Notes under the pieces: model-generated
The model's database searches: none
Seen by the model: the letters and a program-made list of their open reading frames with translations, nothing else
Told to the model about the DNA's origin: nothing
Shown here: one piece after another, positions 32,701 to 42,043 of the stretch
Numbering within the stretch: position 1 is the stretch's first letter
Layout: every line of letters starts with the position of its first letter
NCBI GenBank assembly: GCA_964017235.1
Contig: OZ024931.1
Location: forward strand, 140,556,033 to 140,620,032
Direction: 5' to 3'
DNA: 64,000 nucleotides
DNA from: Sabellastarte sp. h YS-2021
Taxonomy: Eukaryota; Annelida; Polychaeta; Sabellida; Sabellidae
Made by a program: the position numbers and the translations under genes

Positions 32701-35576
32701 CTTCGTTTAGCATAAATAATAATGCCTCAAGTATTTTACTGCTACCCTGCATAAGTTGGCCGTGGCTCATACACCAATGAAAACTGTTGCATATTATAAG
32801 TTTAACAATAATACAGGATTTCAGAGTGTAGTAGGCACTCATATTAAAGCCCTGTGAAGATGTGAAGGCGGCCAACTTATGCAGGGTAGCAGTATAATTG
32901 TGGAGAACTTAATGTAGACTTGTCTTATCATATACTTTAGTGATATTTTTATTAAGTAGCATGATTACTACTATAACGCATTTTCGCACTAAATATAGTG
33001 CAACTGACATACAGTGCCGGGTCAGGCTATTTACCGCAAGGAGATTGATATACCGCAAGGAGATTTATAAAGTTAGAATATAAGGTTTTCAGTGTGTTTT
33101 TATGCTGAATTTATTTATCCTGTAATAATTTTGTTAACATGCAAATTTTAAGGCTACATGAAGACAAAGTCACGAAGATTCATAAAATGCAAGTGAGTTG
33201 ATGAACTAGGGTACACATTGCTGATCAGTAAGATCCCCATAGTTAAAATCACCAACATAATTAAACTTTCACTGCTAAGAACTATATGACACTGCAAGAA
33301 AAGCAATAAACACTTATAGAAACCTGCATAAAATAAAGTAAAAAAAATGTTAACAAGGCAAAATGAAGATAGGGGGTTCCTGGGCTTACCTGTAGCTTTC
33401 CATACTGATAGAAGATGGGGCCCCTTTTGGACACATGAACACAGATTACAATTTGGGTTTCATTATTATGACAAAAAGTTATGTTATTTCCCCAGGCTCA
33501 CTGACAACCTATAAAAATTAATATCTGCCAACTGTGTCATTGGTTATTATCTCATTACTGCTTCTAGGCATAAGTTGGCTGCGGTCATAAGTTGGCCACC
33601 ACTCATTTAAATGTGTCAAACAGACAAATGTGTGGTTGCACAGGGTTTAAAAGTGGTCTTTATCATAAATCTTACGCTGTGGCTTCAGAACAGTCACTGA
33701 CGGATCGGAAAACAATCCCTTTCAGAACCGCCAATGGAAATGGCTCACCAATTATTTGCTTTAAGACCCATTTTAAAGAAAAATGTCTTTACCCTTGATA
33801 TATTTTATAAATGTTTTCATAACAAAATCGGAACCGCAAAATTTCTATTCTAACTTGACATTTTAGAATGTCTTTAGTTTTGAAGCTATTTTGTAGAAAA
33901 ATATACAAACTTTGTTATACTTGGTCTCAAGTGAGGTTCCAGTAACAAATTATTTCATTGGTTAATGAAATTAATCACGTTTGCAGATGAAAAGTAGACT
34001 GGTTTCCTGGTTTTATGTATCTATTTTCATCGACAGCATGCTTTAATTCAACAGCCACACATCAAATAGTTATAATATGAACGTGACGGTTCTGAAATTA
34101 AAAGAATTGTGACCCGTCCTTGTCGGTTCCGAAGACACTCTGTAAATCTTATTATACTAGACCATTCAATAATGATACAGGCCTTTAGATTTATAGAAAT
34201 TTCAAAATATGATGATGGTGGCCAACTTATGCCTAGAAGCAGTACAGCTTTGATTGGAATTGACAATGGGGAACAGACTATGGGAATAAAAATGCGAGTG
34301 CATTGATATCAAAGAGTAAACATTATAATAACTGTATGATTGTTCAGAAGTATATTAGCAACTATTGTTGGGCAGGAAGTTGTATATCTTAAATAAAAAT
34401 CTAAATACCCGTAGGGCTGAACTGCAGAATCCCCCTGACGGAAGTTAAAATATTATAATTTTAGTTGAAATAAAATTAATGAATATTTAAATTACACAAT
34501 AAATATTGTTAGTAATTAAGGCAGAGGGTCGACAAGGTCGACAAAATACTATAAATAGAAGGTCAACAAGTCAACAAATTGGATATCTGTAAAATATTTG
34601 TCGACAAGTTGACCTGTCTACCATTACTTTCTTACTATTTGTAGCATTATTTTCTCGACCTTGTCGACCTTCCTACTCTGATACCTTCAACTACACAGTA
34701 CCATATATTTAACAAATACCTGTCTGTCGACTTTGTCGACCTGTCAACCAATCATTCATATCCTTAGGTACATCATTTTCTTTATTATTTATGTCCACTT
34801 TGTCGACATGTCGACCTGGCAACCTATACGTATAATTTTAAAATTAAAGATCATTTGCATAATTGCTTTCTAATTTTTAAACTTAAATATCAATTAGCAT
34901 ATTTCTACTTCCGTCAGGGGGATTCTGCAGTCGCTCCACCCGTACACGGGTGGTCACGAAGATAAACGGTCATAGAGATAAACGGTCTTCAGATTTCTTC
35001 AAATATAAGTAGTCGAAAGAGCAACATACCACAAACCAAATACCAGATGTCTTGACAAGCGTTCTTTGATTGTATTTTCTTATTTAGTTTGTGTGATTAT
35101 GTTCTTTATACCACTTAGATTTGAACAATTCTGAAGACCGTTTATCTCTATGACCGTTTATCTTCATGACCACCCGTGTAGTTTTAAGAAATCTCCTTGC
35201 GGTGATTAGCCCTACCGTACAGTGCCAGCAGTAAAAGGTCAAAATTGAGGTTTAGGTCCCGTTCAACAGACAGGTACACATAATTTTCGGTGGGAGAATC
35301 GACCTGATACTTTAAAAGAGGTCAGAAATGAGACCAAAATTACAGCCTAACTGATTATATTGTGAAATATCAAAATTCCAACAAGTTCAAAATGGCGTGT
35401 AAACCACGAGACATGCAGCAGGACATGAACACAAACCTGTCATCATCGTCTTTCTTCTTAAGTTCTTGTCCACTATCGCCGCTGGGTCCATTATCATACC
35501 CACCGTCTTGTGCATACATTTGTTGTTCACCATACTGATTACCAGCGCCCTCTCCGGAATGATCTTGATCTGCCAT
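14658..35576 (-). CDS. hnRNP A/B-D/squid-type RNA-binding protein, complete (9 coding exons)
   Basis: Nine minus-strand exons (35576-35437, 31643-31603, 23097-22970, 22676-22512, 17357-17226, 16270-16138, 15841-15617, 15210-15160, 14761-14658) have GT/AG borders and compatible phases. They sum to 1119 nt, 372 codons plus TAA. Residues 1-47 are acidic/Gly-rich. RRM1 begins with RNP2 KIFVGGL (48-54) and has RNP1 RGFGFVLF (88-95). RRM2 has RNP2 KVFVGGL (134-140) and RNP1 RAFCFITF (174-181). Residues ~203-246 are an RGG box; the rest is Gly/Tyr/Asn/Gln-rich and ends in SYHPYARQ. This layout matches the hnRNP A/B, D and Drosophila squid group, which bind pre-mRNA and mRNA to control splicing, transport and stability. 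The linker with DPKRA and the [10 protein letters not shown] segment favour the squid/A-B branch, but exact orthology cannot be fixed here. No frame break is seen. Introns are large (up to 8.5 kb) and filled with transposons. Confidence 0.93.
15160..15210 (-). CDS. hnRNP coding exon 8 (51-nt in-frame cassette)
   Basis: 51 nt, encoding [16 protein letters not shown] after completion of a split Gly codon. Acceptor tttgtag, donor GGCG/gtaagt. It starts and ends in phase 1, so skipping it keeps the frame. It is therefore a candidate alternative exon. Confidence 0.88.
15617..15841 (-). CDS. hnRNP coding exon 7 (Gly/Tyr/Asn-rich low-complexity tail)
   Basis: 225 nt. It encodes a low-complexity region with many YYxxG, NYGSG and NYYDNYY blocks, a prion-like tail of the kind found in hnRNP A/B and D proteins that drives RNP condensation. 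The acceptor is ttcag and the donor ACAG/gtacaa. In hnRNP D/AB genes an exon in this position is often alternatively spliced, and this one is a multiple of three. Confidence 0.92.
16138..16270 (-). CDS. hnRNP coding exon 6 (end of RRM2, RGG box)
   Basis: 133 nt. It begins [12 protein letters not shown], the usual end of RRM2 in this group, and continues into [16 protein letters not shown] repeats, an RGG box typical of arginine-methylated hnRNPs. The donor is AGAG/gtaagt, phase 1. Confidence 0.93.
17226..17357 (-). CDS. hnRNP coding exon 5 (RRM2 RNP1)
   Basis: 132 nt (44 codons, phase 0). It encodes [10 protein letters not shown]..., RNP1 RAFCFITF and ends MISGKE. The donor is GAG/gtaaga. 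The helix after RNP1 ([15 protein letters not shown]) differs from vertebrate A/B and D proteins and is closer to squid-type proteins. Confidence 0.93.
18871..19990 (+). mobile_element. Tandem-unit repeat element with ~145-bp units, copy D (in hnRNP intron 4)
   Basis: A unique head (18871-19075) is followed by about six units containing AAGGTCAC, CACCATGATGTTGCACACC and CCTACACCTTACGGTTTC. It ends in GGGTGAAAACAATACCC. The inverted copy at 52391-54281 has the same order, and a shorter piece is at 62390-62690. No coding frame. The layout (head, tandem core, palindromic end) parallels the Helentron/Pearl-like element, but the sequence is unrelated. Confidence 0.8.
20405..20634 (-). mobile_element. 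tRNA-derived SINE (copy 1), nested in the hAT element
   Basis: On the minus strand the head GGGGCCACGGTGGCAGAGTG carries a box-A-like TGGCAGAGTGG, and a box-B-like GGTTCGATCCC lies ~50 nt on. It is followed by a conserved body and a tail ending GACGTAAAACCCCAAATAAA. Flanked by the 14-bp duplication ATCCGGGTACCCGA (20391-20404 and 20636-20649). Four copies occur in the window. Confidence 0.92.
20848..21280. mobile_element. Second hAT-like MITE, 433 bp, nested in the 2.1-kb hAT element
   Basis: Ends TAGAGCTGAAACGATTA and (reverse) TAAGGCTGAAACGATTA, flanked by the 8-bp duplication GTATTTTA (20840-20847 and 21281-21288). No coding capacity. It must be younger than its host element. Confidence 0.88.
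22512..22676 (-). CDS. hnRNP coding exon 4 (inter-RRM linker and start of RRM2)
   Basis: 165 nt (55 codons, phase 0 at both ends). It encodes the linker with [17 protein letters not shown] and then RRM2 RNP2 KVFVGGL followed by [18 protein letters not shown]. The acceptor is cag and the donor AAG/gtaggt. Confidence 0.94.
22970..23097 (-). CDS. hnRNP coding exon 3 (rest of RRM1, RNP1)
   Basis: 128 nt encoding the end of RRM1: [12 protein letters not shown], then [12 protein letters not shown] with RNP1, ending SSVDK. The acceptor is ttcag and the donor AAG/gtgtgt. It is separated from exon 2 by an 8.5-kb intron that contains satellite-like repeats and a 3.55-kb mobile element. Confidence 0.93.
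23240..24010. repeat. Diverged ~350-bp repeat units with TATCCCCAGACAGG borders
   Basis: Two outer blocks start with ACTAGATTG(C/G)G(C/G)C and contain CCAACCTATCCCCAGACAGG-like sequence (near 23240 and 23955). The inside resembles the 30.1-31.4 kb array (ACACAGGTTAAATGTCTA, TTTCAGCTGTATCAGT). Confidence 0.7.
24184..24418. repeat. Tandem duplication, ~134-bp step
   Basis: About 104 bp starting CAAAGTATTTAAATGATTGA at 24184 are repeated from 24318 with few changes. No gene. Confidence 0.85.
24737..25870. repeat. Direct duplication (24783-25078 and 25563-25870) around a LINE fragment
   Basis: A ~300-bp block starting AAATGGTAAACAAACAATCT is repeated at an offset of 780 bp with few differences. 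A G-rich block GAGGTGGGTGGGGGGAATCC also recurs, at 24737 and about 340 bp later. The LINE fragment (25125-25560) lies between the two large copies. Confidence 0.85.
25125..25560 (-). pseudogene. LINE 3' end fragment (C-terminal Cys/His knuckle)
   Basis: On the minus strand from 25556 a frame reads [10 protein letters not shown], one stop, then [20 protein letters not shown] and on to [10 protein letters not shown]. The CxxC...H...C pattern followed by RxxYF is typical of the C-terminus of non-LTR retrotransposon ORF2. It is followed by a short 3' UTR. Severely 5'-truncated. Confidence 0.7.
26545..30095 (+). mobile_element. Helentron/Pearl-like non-autonomous element, copy B (3.55 kb, in hnRNP intron 2)
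   Basis: Same ends and order as copy A, with ~5.4 of the 147-bp units (26843-27640) and ~12 of the 155-bp units (27646-29505). The neighbouring ~350-bp unit at 30430-30480 shows the unoccupied site: ATATGTGA followed by the A run and TGTCT. Comparison places the insertion at an AA dinucleotide with no more than 2 bp duplicated. Confidence 0.85.
27646..29505. repeat. 155-bp tandem units in copy B (~12)
   Basis: Same monomers as 1903-6085. The first ~7 units are collinear with 1903-2990 and the last with 5560-6085, so copy B lacks the middle expansion found in copy A. Confidence 0.9.
31440..31555. repeat. Hairpin-bearing end of the ~350-bp repeat region
   Basis: GC-rich stretch with ACGGCGGCGGCGCGACGG and the imperfect palindrome TATCCCCGACTTTCG/TCTGGGGATA. 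The same TATCCCCAGAC motif, inverted, borders the related block near 23268. Confidence 0.6.
31603..31643 (-). CDS. hnRNP coding exon 2 (RNP2 of RRM1)
   Basis: A 41-nt micro-exon between a cag acceptor and a GAAA/gtaagt donor. It encodes (R)[13 protein letters not shown](K), the RNP2 strand of RRM1. Phases agree with exon 1 (two bases) and exon 3 (one base). It is far too short for ORF detection and is recognised by motif and splice sites. Confidence 0.92.
32739..32892. mobile_element. MITE, TA-flanked, 154 bp (Tc1/mariner-like)
   Basis: Inverted ends CTGCTACCCTGCATAAGTTG... (about 24 bp, near perfect), flanked by TA on both sides. A relative is at 33557-34242. Confidence 0.85.
33000..33075. 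repeat. Short repeat inverted relative to 35188-35222
   Basis: ACAGTGCCGGGTCAGGCTAT and TACCGCAAGGAGAT here match, inverted, AATCTCCTTGCGGTGATTAG followed by a CAGTGCC-type end at 35188-35228. The pair brackets 2.2 kb containing three MITEs, and may be the ends of one older, disrupted element. Confidence 0.55.
33557..34242. mobile_element. MITE, TA-flanked, 686 bp, related to the 32.74-kb element
   Basis: Ends CTGCTTCTAGGCATAAGTTG and its reverse complement, flanked by TA (33555-33556, 34243-34244). The inside shares ~120 bp (for example AACAGCCACACATCAAAT and GACGGTTCTGAAATTAAAAG) with 45000-45125, so another repeat is nested here. Confidence 0.85.
34422..34930. mobile_element. Inverted-repeat element with perfect 24-bp ends
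   Basis: 34422-34445 and 34907-34930 are exact reverse complements (CTGCAGAATCCCCCTGACGG then AAGT). The inside is rich in GTCGAC/GTCAAC palindromes (34529-34820). Target duplication not clear. No ORF. Confidence 0.8.
34945..35178. mobile_element. MITE, CACGGGTGG ends, TA-flanked (copy 1)
   Basis: About 50-bp inverted ends (CACGGGTGGTCACGAAGATA, then AACGGTCATAGAG), flanked by TA. Copies at 45706-45924, 46014-46222 and, truncated, from 52179. Mariner-type by target site. Confidence 0.88.
35437..35576 (-). CDS. hnRNP coding exon 1 (start codon, acidic N-terminus)
   Basis: The ATG at 35576-35574 opens the frame [10 protein letters not shown]..., an acidic, Gly/Gln-rich head ending in KKKDDDD. 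The donor (CAG then gtttgt) leaves two bases of an Arg codon, which exon 2 completes. A longer upstream reading exists in the same frame, but the hnRNP-like MADQ start is preferred because the residues before it look like leader sequence. Confidence 0.88.
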
Positions 35577-35651
35577 GTTGATTATTCTACAAGATTGGTC
35601 TTTCCCTTTGAAACAAGATGGACAAAAGACCGAGCTTGGCTGTGGCGGGAC

Positions 35652-35681
35652 CACGTGACTGTCTAGCCCCGTTTTGATTGG
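35652..35681 (-). promoter_or_regulatory. Candidate promoter elements upstream of the hnRNP start
   Basis: On the minus strand a CCAAT box (35681-35677) is followed by an E-box CACGTG (35657-35652), about 80-105 nt before the ATG. No TATA box is obvious. This fits a housekeeping-type promoter, but the transcription start is not known. Confidence 0.4.
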
Positions 35682-35719
35682 TCGGGAAAAATGCGCAAAG
35701 CACATGGGTAAACTAAGGT

Positions 35720-36095
35720 CCCTAGAATATTCTTAGGCGTTGTATCTGTCGATCTACCTTCAGAGGTAGATCAATGGATTCAGATTCATTGGATTACCAA
35801 ATGCTTTGCAAAATAATGGCGGCAAATTGTGCCAGCAAATTTTTATAAATTAGTGATTGGTACTATATTTATGGTGGTTTATCTTCTTTTTTTTCCATTT
35901 TGGATTTGAAAATAAAGAAAATTGTATTTCACAAATCTAGCTAATCCAAAGAATCCAAATCTGAATCTGGATTACACAGACTATGTAGATTTTTGTTTGT
36001 GAAATATGCCTACTATGTATTGTGGGGTTTTCAACAAAGATCCAGTAGCTGTATTTTACAAATATTGAAAGCGAAGTAAAACAACAAATAAATCT
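35720..36095. other. Intergenic spacer upstream of the hnRNP gene
   Basis: A+T-rich with no coding signal. GTAGATC-type inverted repeats (35750-35772) and ATCCAGATTCAGATTTGG-like pieces suggest an old foldback element. Confidence 0.4.
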
Positions 36096-36099
36096 AAAT

Positions 36100-37203
36100 C
36101 TAAATTACAAATGTTAAGTGGCAATCAAATGTCATTATAATAATAATAATAGTAGGATTTATATAGCACAAAATTGATACAAGTCCTTTAATGCGCTTAG
36201 GTCCAAGAAGGGAGAGTCCAGGGACAGGCATGGGTCGATATCTAAAAAGCGCCCGCCAGGGTATAACTAAGGTGGGGGGGTATGCCAGCCTAAACAGGTG
36301 TGTCTTTAGCTGGCTTCTGAAATGATCTATTGTTTGCTCAGATCTGACAGTTTGTGGTAGCTTGTTCCTTTCAGCTGGTGCAGCTACTGCAAAGCCTCGC
36401 CTGCCTATATGCTTCTTAGGGCGGGTTGAGGAACCAGATAGCCTGTTGCCGCGAGTGAGACTGCTCGATCTTATTAAAGCTGAGAGATATGGGGGCTGTG
36501 ACAGATTGATAGCCTTGAATACCAGAAGATTATACTTAAAAAGGATACGATGTTGAATTGGAAGCCAGTGGAGTTTTTTCAAAAAGGGTGTAACATGATT
36601 CATTTTGTCAAGTCTGAAGATGATGCGGCAAAGAGCATTCTGGACTCTCTGTAGTTTAACTATGTTGGACTTGCTTACCCCATAAAGTAAAGAGTTACAG
36701 TAGTCCAGACGACTACTGACCATAGCATTAGCCAGAAGTATTGCAGTTTCATCACTAAGGAATTTGCGAATTCGTCGCAAATCGCGAAGATGATAGTAGC
36801 ATGCTCAGCAAATCTTGGCAACATGATTGTCAAAGGAGTTGTCTGAGTCAAAGATAACACCCAGATTCCTTACTTCCACCGAAGGAGAGATATTGTTTTG
36901 GAGGAGTGGGACAGGGAAATTTGGTGCAAGCGACTCTCTGATGGCTTTTTGACCTATAATGATAAATTCATTTTTTTCGTTTAGTTTTAGCTTAACACCA
37001 ACCATCCACTCCTGTACTGACTTGAGACACTCGGTCAGCTCTTCTATGCTAGAATCAAAGTTCCTGGAGTCAACTGCTAAGTAGATTTGGGTGTCATCAG
37101 CGTATAGGTGATGAGTAACATTGAATTTAGAAATAACTTGACTGAGGGGACTAGTGTAAAGGGTAAAAAGGAGAGGACCCAATACAGAGCCTTGGGGGAT
37201 CAT
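36100..37203 (-). pseudogene. LINE reverse-transcriptase fragment (CR1/L2-like), 5'-truncated
   Basis: Minus-strand frame with [11 protein letters not shown], the RT active site [16 protein letters not shown], then after one in-frame TGA (36807-36805) LRRIRKFLSDETA, SRLDYCNSLLYG, LHWLPIQHRILFKYNLL and PAERNKLPQTVRS. This is the palm-to-thumb part of a CR1/L2-type ORF2. The element is cut upstream of GSVLGP and ends in a short ATT-type microsatellite near 36136. Only one stop interrupts it, so it is fairly young. Confidence 0.9.
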
Positions 37204-37249
37204 TATCTTTACAGGTTAAGAGTTTGTAAGGGTCCAAGCAGGCACGCAA

Positions 37250-37690
37250 CTTTGAAATCAGGTTGAATCCAGCAGAAATCTGGTTGAAATATGTGTAGAT
37301 TTTGCAAATTATTTTTACTTGGATCCAACTTGTGAAAACATTGAAACCAACATTGAAATCAGGTTGAATTCAATGGGTGTAATCTGGTTGAAATACGTGT
37401 ATATTTTGCAAACTGTTTTTGGCTGGATCCAAACGGTGAAATCATGTTGAAACCAACTGTTGAAATCTGGTTGAAATCTATGGGTGAAATCTGGTTGAAA
37501 TACATGTAGATTTTGTAAACTGTTTTTGGTTATATCCAACTGGTGAAATCATGATGAAACCAGCTATTGAAATCTGGTTGTATTTGTGGGTGAAATCTGG
37601 GTGAAATACATGTAGATTTTGCAAACAGGTTTTGGTTGAATCCAGTGTATGAAATAGGGTTGAATTCAATGGGTAATATCAGGTTATTTA
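37250..37690. repeat. Minisatellite, ~108-bp units, 4 copies
   Basis: GTAGATTTTGCAAAC-type motifs recur near 37294, 37398, 37507 and 37611. Units are built from TGAAATCTGGTTGAAAT sub-repeats. Open frames here are repetitive and not genes. Confidence 0.85.
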
Positions 37691-37769
37691 CATTGTCTTG
37701 TTTATTTGAATCATCGTATAGCTTGTGTGTGATAATTATAGCTTCTTAATAATATTATACACTATCTAT

Positions 37770-37770
<1 letters not shown>

Positions 37771-37810
<40 letters not shown>
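37771..37810. repeat. (AT)n microsatellite
   Basis: An uninterrupted TA/AT run about 38 bp long. Confidence 0.95.
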
Positions 37811-37812
<2 letters not shown>

Positions 37813-38121
37813 ACAATTTGGATACAACTTCAAAATAATTAATTATTTCCAAGATGACATGTTTTCCTGAATCGTTGTATATTCAATATTCTATTTCTGA
37901 TGACATTGTAATGACATGCACATAATTTTGCATCAGTTTTCAAATATAATTGCTCAAGATATTTTCCAACTAGATACCCATTTTATGTCATTAATAGAAC
38001 CGGTATTATTCAATGTCTTCAATTGAAATTCTTTTTCTGAAACTTTAAAGTAAATTTATATTTTTTTCTTTGTAAAGAACAAACAATTGTGACATTATTT
38101 ATATCTTCAGTGTTTTATCCA

Positions 38122-38487
38122 CACTGAAAACCTCTGACAAACATTAATTCGTCAAGACTTTGTCAAAATGGTGCCTAAAACGACAAACTTCCCAATTGAC
38201 AAATTTTAACTTGTCACTTTCTTGTTGGACAAATTAACGGACAAACTTATGACAAGAAAATGACCTTGAGAGTCCAATTAATTTGTCATATTGGCCATCT
38301 TTTATTGGCCAAGTTCTTATGAAATTAAGCTTAAGTGCACTATTTTTCTTATCATCAGTTTTCAGCTAATCTGAGTAATAAGTTATCAACATTTGACTAT
38401 CATCCAACAAGAAAATGGCATTTAAATTAGCCAATTTGGAAACTTGTTGTTTTAGGCACCATTTCGACAAATTAATAATTTTCAGTG
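38122..38487. mobile_element. Foldback/MITE with CACTGAAAA ends
   Basis: The left arm (CACTGAAAA, then AAAATGGTGCCTAAAACGAC) is the imperfect reverse complement of the right arm (GTTGTTTTAGGCACCATTTC, then TTTTCAGTG). No ORF. Confidence 0.75.
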
Positions 38488-38499
38488 CAATCAGATTCT

Positions 38500-39130
38500 T
38501 TTAAATGTTTTATTAAGTTGGCTATAGTTATATTGTAATTATAAAGAAGCTATGATCATGTAGCAGAGCCACAATGCATGCAATTGAGCAAGGGTAAACC
38601 CCCATCTCTACCTCTGCTGTGTTATCTAATTACTTTTAGTCACAGGCCTAATGTTCTGCATAGCAGGGTACAGATAACAAAAACCAGTAACCCCCATGAC
38701 CTCACTGTTGTGTGATAAAATGCTGTAGCTTAGGTTCTCAGTGTAGACTTGCAAACTGAAAACTAGTTATTTGTGTATGGGAGGATTTGAGAAACAAATT
38801 CAAATTACTAAGTTTTAATGAATAAGTTGGAATTTATCTTTTTTATTTAAGATAAGTTTCAATTCAAAATGTTTCTTTTTAATTATCAGGAATTCCTTTA
38901 ATCAAAATATAATTATAATTATAAAAATTATATTTGGGTGCATCAGTTTTGTTGTTGCTATAAATGAACAAGGAGAATGGATCAAATGTACATGCACACA
39001 TAATCTTTATCAGCTTTATAATCTTTAAAAATTAGTCTTTGCTTTATAAATACCTACAAATTCAAAATCTATTGCAATAATAGTTCTTTCGAAAAGTTAG
39101 ACTTAATCACTATATCTCTCTCTAAAAAAA
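38500..39130. other. Intergenic, no feature recognised
   Basis: A+T-rich sequence with no coding signal or clear repeat structure visible. Confidence 0.4.
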
Positions 39131-39138
39131 GAATTTTC

Positions 39139-39371
39139 GGGGCCACGGTGGCAGAGTGGTAACACTCTCGCCTCCCACCTCTGAGGTCGAGGTTCGGTTC
39201 CTGGCACGGCCTCAAGTGGGAAAGCTGGTAGTTGCTTGCCGTTGGTCGGCAGTTTACAGTACAGAACCTTGACCAACTGTATGTACTGGTTTCCTCTGCC
39301 CTTCCAACTACCCATCATGATATGACCTGTACATGTTGAAAGCGACGTAAACCCCAAATAAATAAATAAAA
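39139..39371 (+). mobile_element. tRNA-derived SINE (copy 2)
   Basis: The head GGGGCCACGGTGGCAGAGTG, box-B-like GGTTCGGTTCC, shared body and a (AAAT)n tail. Possible ~13-bp duplication AAAAAGA(A/C)TTTTC on both sides. Confidence 0.92.
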
Positions 39372-39789
39372 AAGACTTTTCAATCAATGATTACTAGGCA
39401 GTCATTTCCCAACATTCAACCTGTTTTCTCTTCAATAGATTTCATGTCAGAAAACCTAACCTGATTTAGTGGTGATTTTTTTATGAAGTATCGCTACTTT
39501 TTCCAGTCATAAATCCAGCATTGAAATATTGTTGAAATTGTGTCAGTGTCAATTTTTCAATCAAAACAAACCATGATTTTTGGTCAAAATATCACTACTT
39601 TTTCATGTCAGAAAACTAACTTAGCTTTAGCAGTTGATAATACGGATTTCAGGACCTGTTTTCAACTCTATATCAACAATATTTCAAGGTGTGTGTCTGC
39701 TAGGTTGGTTATTAGTTAATAAAGCACTAAATTTGAATTCTTAAAATGAATCTAGCTCCAATAAAAAGTGCAATCTTTACTCCTCTTTA

Positions 39790-40400
39790 CCCCCCCCCCC
39801 CCTTGATTTATCACTAGCATTTGATACCATTAATCACAAATGGCTTCTTCTTCAATTATCAGACAACTTGGCATATATGGCATTGTTCTAAATTGGTCAA
39901 AGTCATATCTTTCTAACTGTTCACACCAAAAAAAAAGAAATAGCAAATTCTGACAAACATGAACACTGCCATATGGTGCCCCAGAAGGGTTGCTTCTTTG
40001 ACCATGCACTCAATCTTTTCAAAATGTATACTACTCCATGATTCATCACCTCACAAGATCAAGTACAACTCCACATTTATGCTTGTGATACCAAAATCTG
40101 GCTGACTATTGTCCACAGGTGCCAATGCTGAGGGCTGTCACAATATGATCATGACAATTTCAACACGAGTATTAATTGCCAAGCTCAAAAGTATACCTTA
40201 ATCTATTTAATTATAGATGAGCAATGTAGGACAATACCTTCTCTTCTTATGTCAGTCCAGTGTGTTATTTCCTCATTTAACAGACCAAGACCTTGCAAAG
40301 TGTTTCTGGCATTTGGATTTTATTATGGCTGCTAAAGTAGCAAATGCACTTCTTAATTTCAGTGTGGATTATTGCAATTCACCCTCTAAGAGTGTGAAAC
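39790..40400 (+). pseudogene. Decayed LINE reverse-transcriptase fragment
   Basis: Pieces in different frames read LSLAFDTINHKWLL (RT motif A region), a diverged PQG...-like block and further on ANALLNFSVDYCNS, the counterpart of SRLDYCNS in intact elements. Many stops and frame changes. The 130-aa frame at 40217-40609 is part of this remnant. Confidence 0.65.
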
Positions 40401-40619
40401 AAACTTCAGACCAACTTACATCTGCTGGCCAGAAGGCAATTTGTCCAACCATGGCTGCAAATGTCTCACCAATATATGTATATATATATGTGCTAATATT
40501 GGGGCATGCCGGGTTATTGGACTTGGAATTTGAGACTTCGGCTGAATGGGGTCATCCTGGGAGCACTTACGTGCATCTGCATGTAAAACAAGGAAAGTTA
40601 CCTGGTTAAAGTAGAGTTG

Positions 40620-42030
40620 TAGCAAGACAATAATTTATAAACAAGTACAAATCATGCATTTTTGTATACCAAATAAGGAAGTCCTCTTGACAACAGAAAT
40701 AAATTAAGTATCTAGATCTTCAGGTATTTCCGTGTACAAATTTTCCCAAGTTATTGACATGATTGCATATAGAAATTCTATTATTGATCATTAAAAACCC
40801 TTCTAAAATGTTTATTGAACTTGACTTTTGCTATTAAAGTACAAGTACATTGTTAGTTTGCGTTGTGTCAATGCATATTTTAATCAATAGAAATCTGTGA
40901 TATTAAACAAGTAATAACCACAATTAAGGATTTTGTGCCAAAGGTGTGCTAGGTTAGGGCAGGAAGCAGTAGGGCTTTTGAGTATCTTGTGTCATGGGAA
41001 TCTGGTCATCTCAGCCCATTTCAAATTTGGCCCTTTACAAATTTGTCCGCCTGTTTAGATAGTTGGATATATTTACATGTGAAATATACGATCTTAAAGC
41101 AACATTTCTATGTATCATATATTGTTAGGAAACCCCACAGAGTACTGTAACCTCATATTTTTTTAAAATACATGATTATAAATGAGTTGTTAAGTTGGCA
41201 AAGATGAAGTGTTTAATCTTCACCTACTTCAACATTGCATGTAAAGTACTTGATCTCCAAGCAGTATTTCTGTAAAATACTCTTGGGAAACCCAGCAGAA
41301 TACCTTGTTTACATATTTTGTATGCAAACATAAATATAAAAGAATTCTTCTCATATCCACTTTGGAGGGGCCGAGTTTAAAACAGGCTGAGTTTGAAACA
41401 AGCTGAGTTGTCCATAAGATGTGTCATAATTCAGTTAAAATGCACCAAACCATAATACCCTCCCTCCAATGCTGCTCTATAATGCCACTACATTTTGTGA
41501 TATATATTTGAGCTAACCTTGCTCTGCTATAATGGAGTTTACTGTAGGTTATCAGATAATAACTAAGAATATAAAAAACCAAGGTTTAAACTAAACAGAA
41601 AGATTTTTCCCATCTTGTATGAAGGGAAAGTTCACAACCAAGGCTGATAAAATGCTATACACGTGAATATAAAGAAAATGTGTTAAAATAAAGTCATGTA
41701 TTGCAGTGTGCATGTGCTTTTAACTCTGCCAATGGGAATTTTATTTATTTGTTTCTTTAACAGACGACTACAACTCTGTTTAGAAAAATAAATATATGAT
41801 GTACCTGCTTATATTCTGTACATTAATGTTGGTTAGTGGTGGCTTATGGAGGTGGCATTGTGGAGGTGGCATTATGCAGTGTTCTGACTGGCTTCCAATG
41901 TATGTGGCATGGGCTGTATATTCAACCAACGAGCTCCTTGCAAAAAGTAATCAGACCCATTTCAGTATTTTTACCACCTCTGCCGTATTTTGTGCATGCA
42001 TAAAATGAAATTTAAACATAAAAGATGAAG
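40620..42030. other. Intergenic, mostly featureless
   Basis: A+T-rich. 41118-41300 has two diverged copies of a dispersed unit (GGAAACCCCACAGAGTAC / GGGAAACCCAGCAGAATACC) also found at 6812-6860. No gene. Confidence 0.4.
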
Positions 42031-42043
42031 TTCGTTTCTGCTA

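Larger units (their letters stand above)
31644..35436 (-). other. hnRNP intron 1 (3.8 kb)
   Basis: Donor gtttgt at 35436, acceptor ttcag at 31644. It contains at least four inverted-repeat elements (listed) and, at 31960-32240, three imperfect copies of a unit with CATTAATATTCATGAGA. No other coding sequence. Confidence 0.85.

Noticed and set aside
39139-39210. tRNA gene
   Set aside because: Box A and box B-like motifs are present, but there is no foldable cloverleaf with anticodon, and the sequence continues into a SINE body repeated four times.
40217-40609. 130-aa plus-strand frame as a host gene
   Set aside because: The central part resembles a decayed LINE segment (SVDYCNS), and the rest has no domain.
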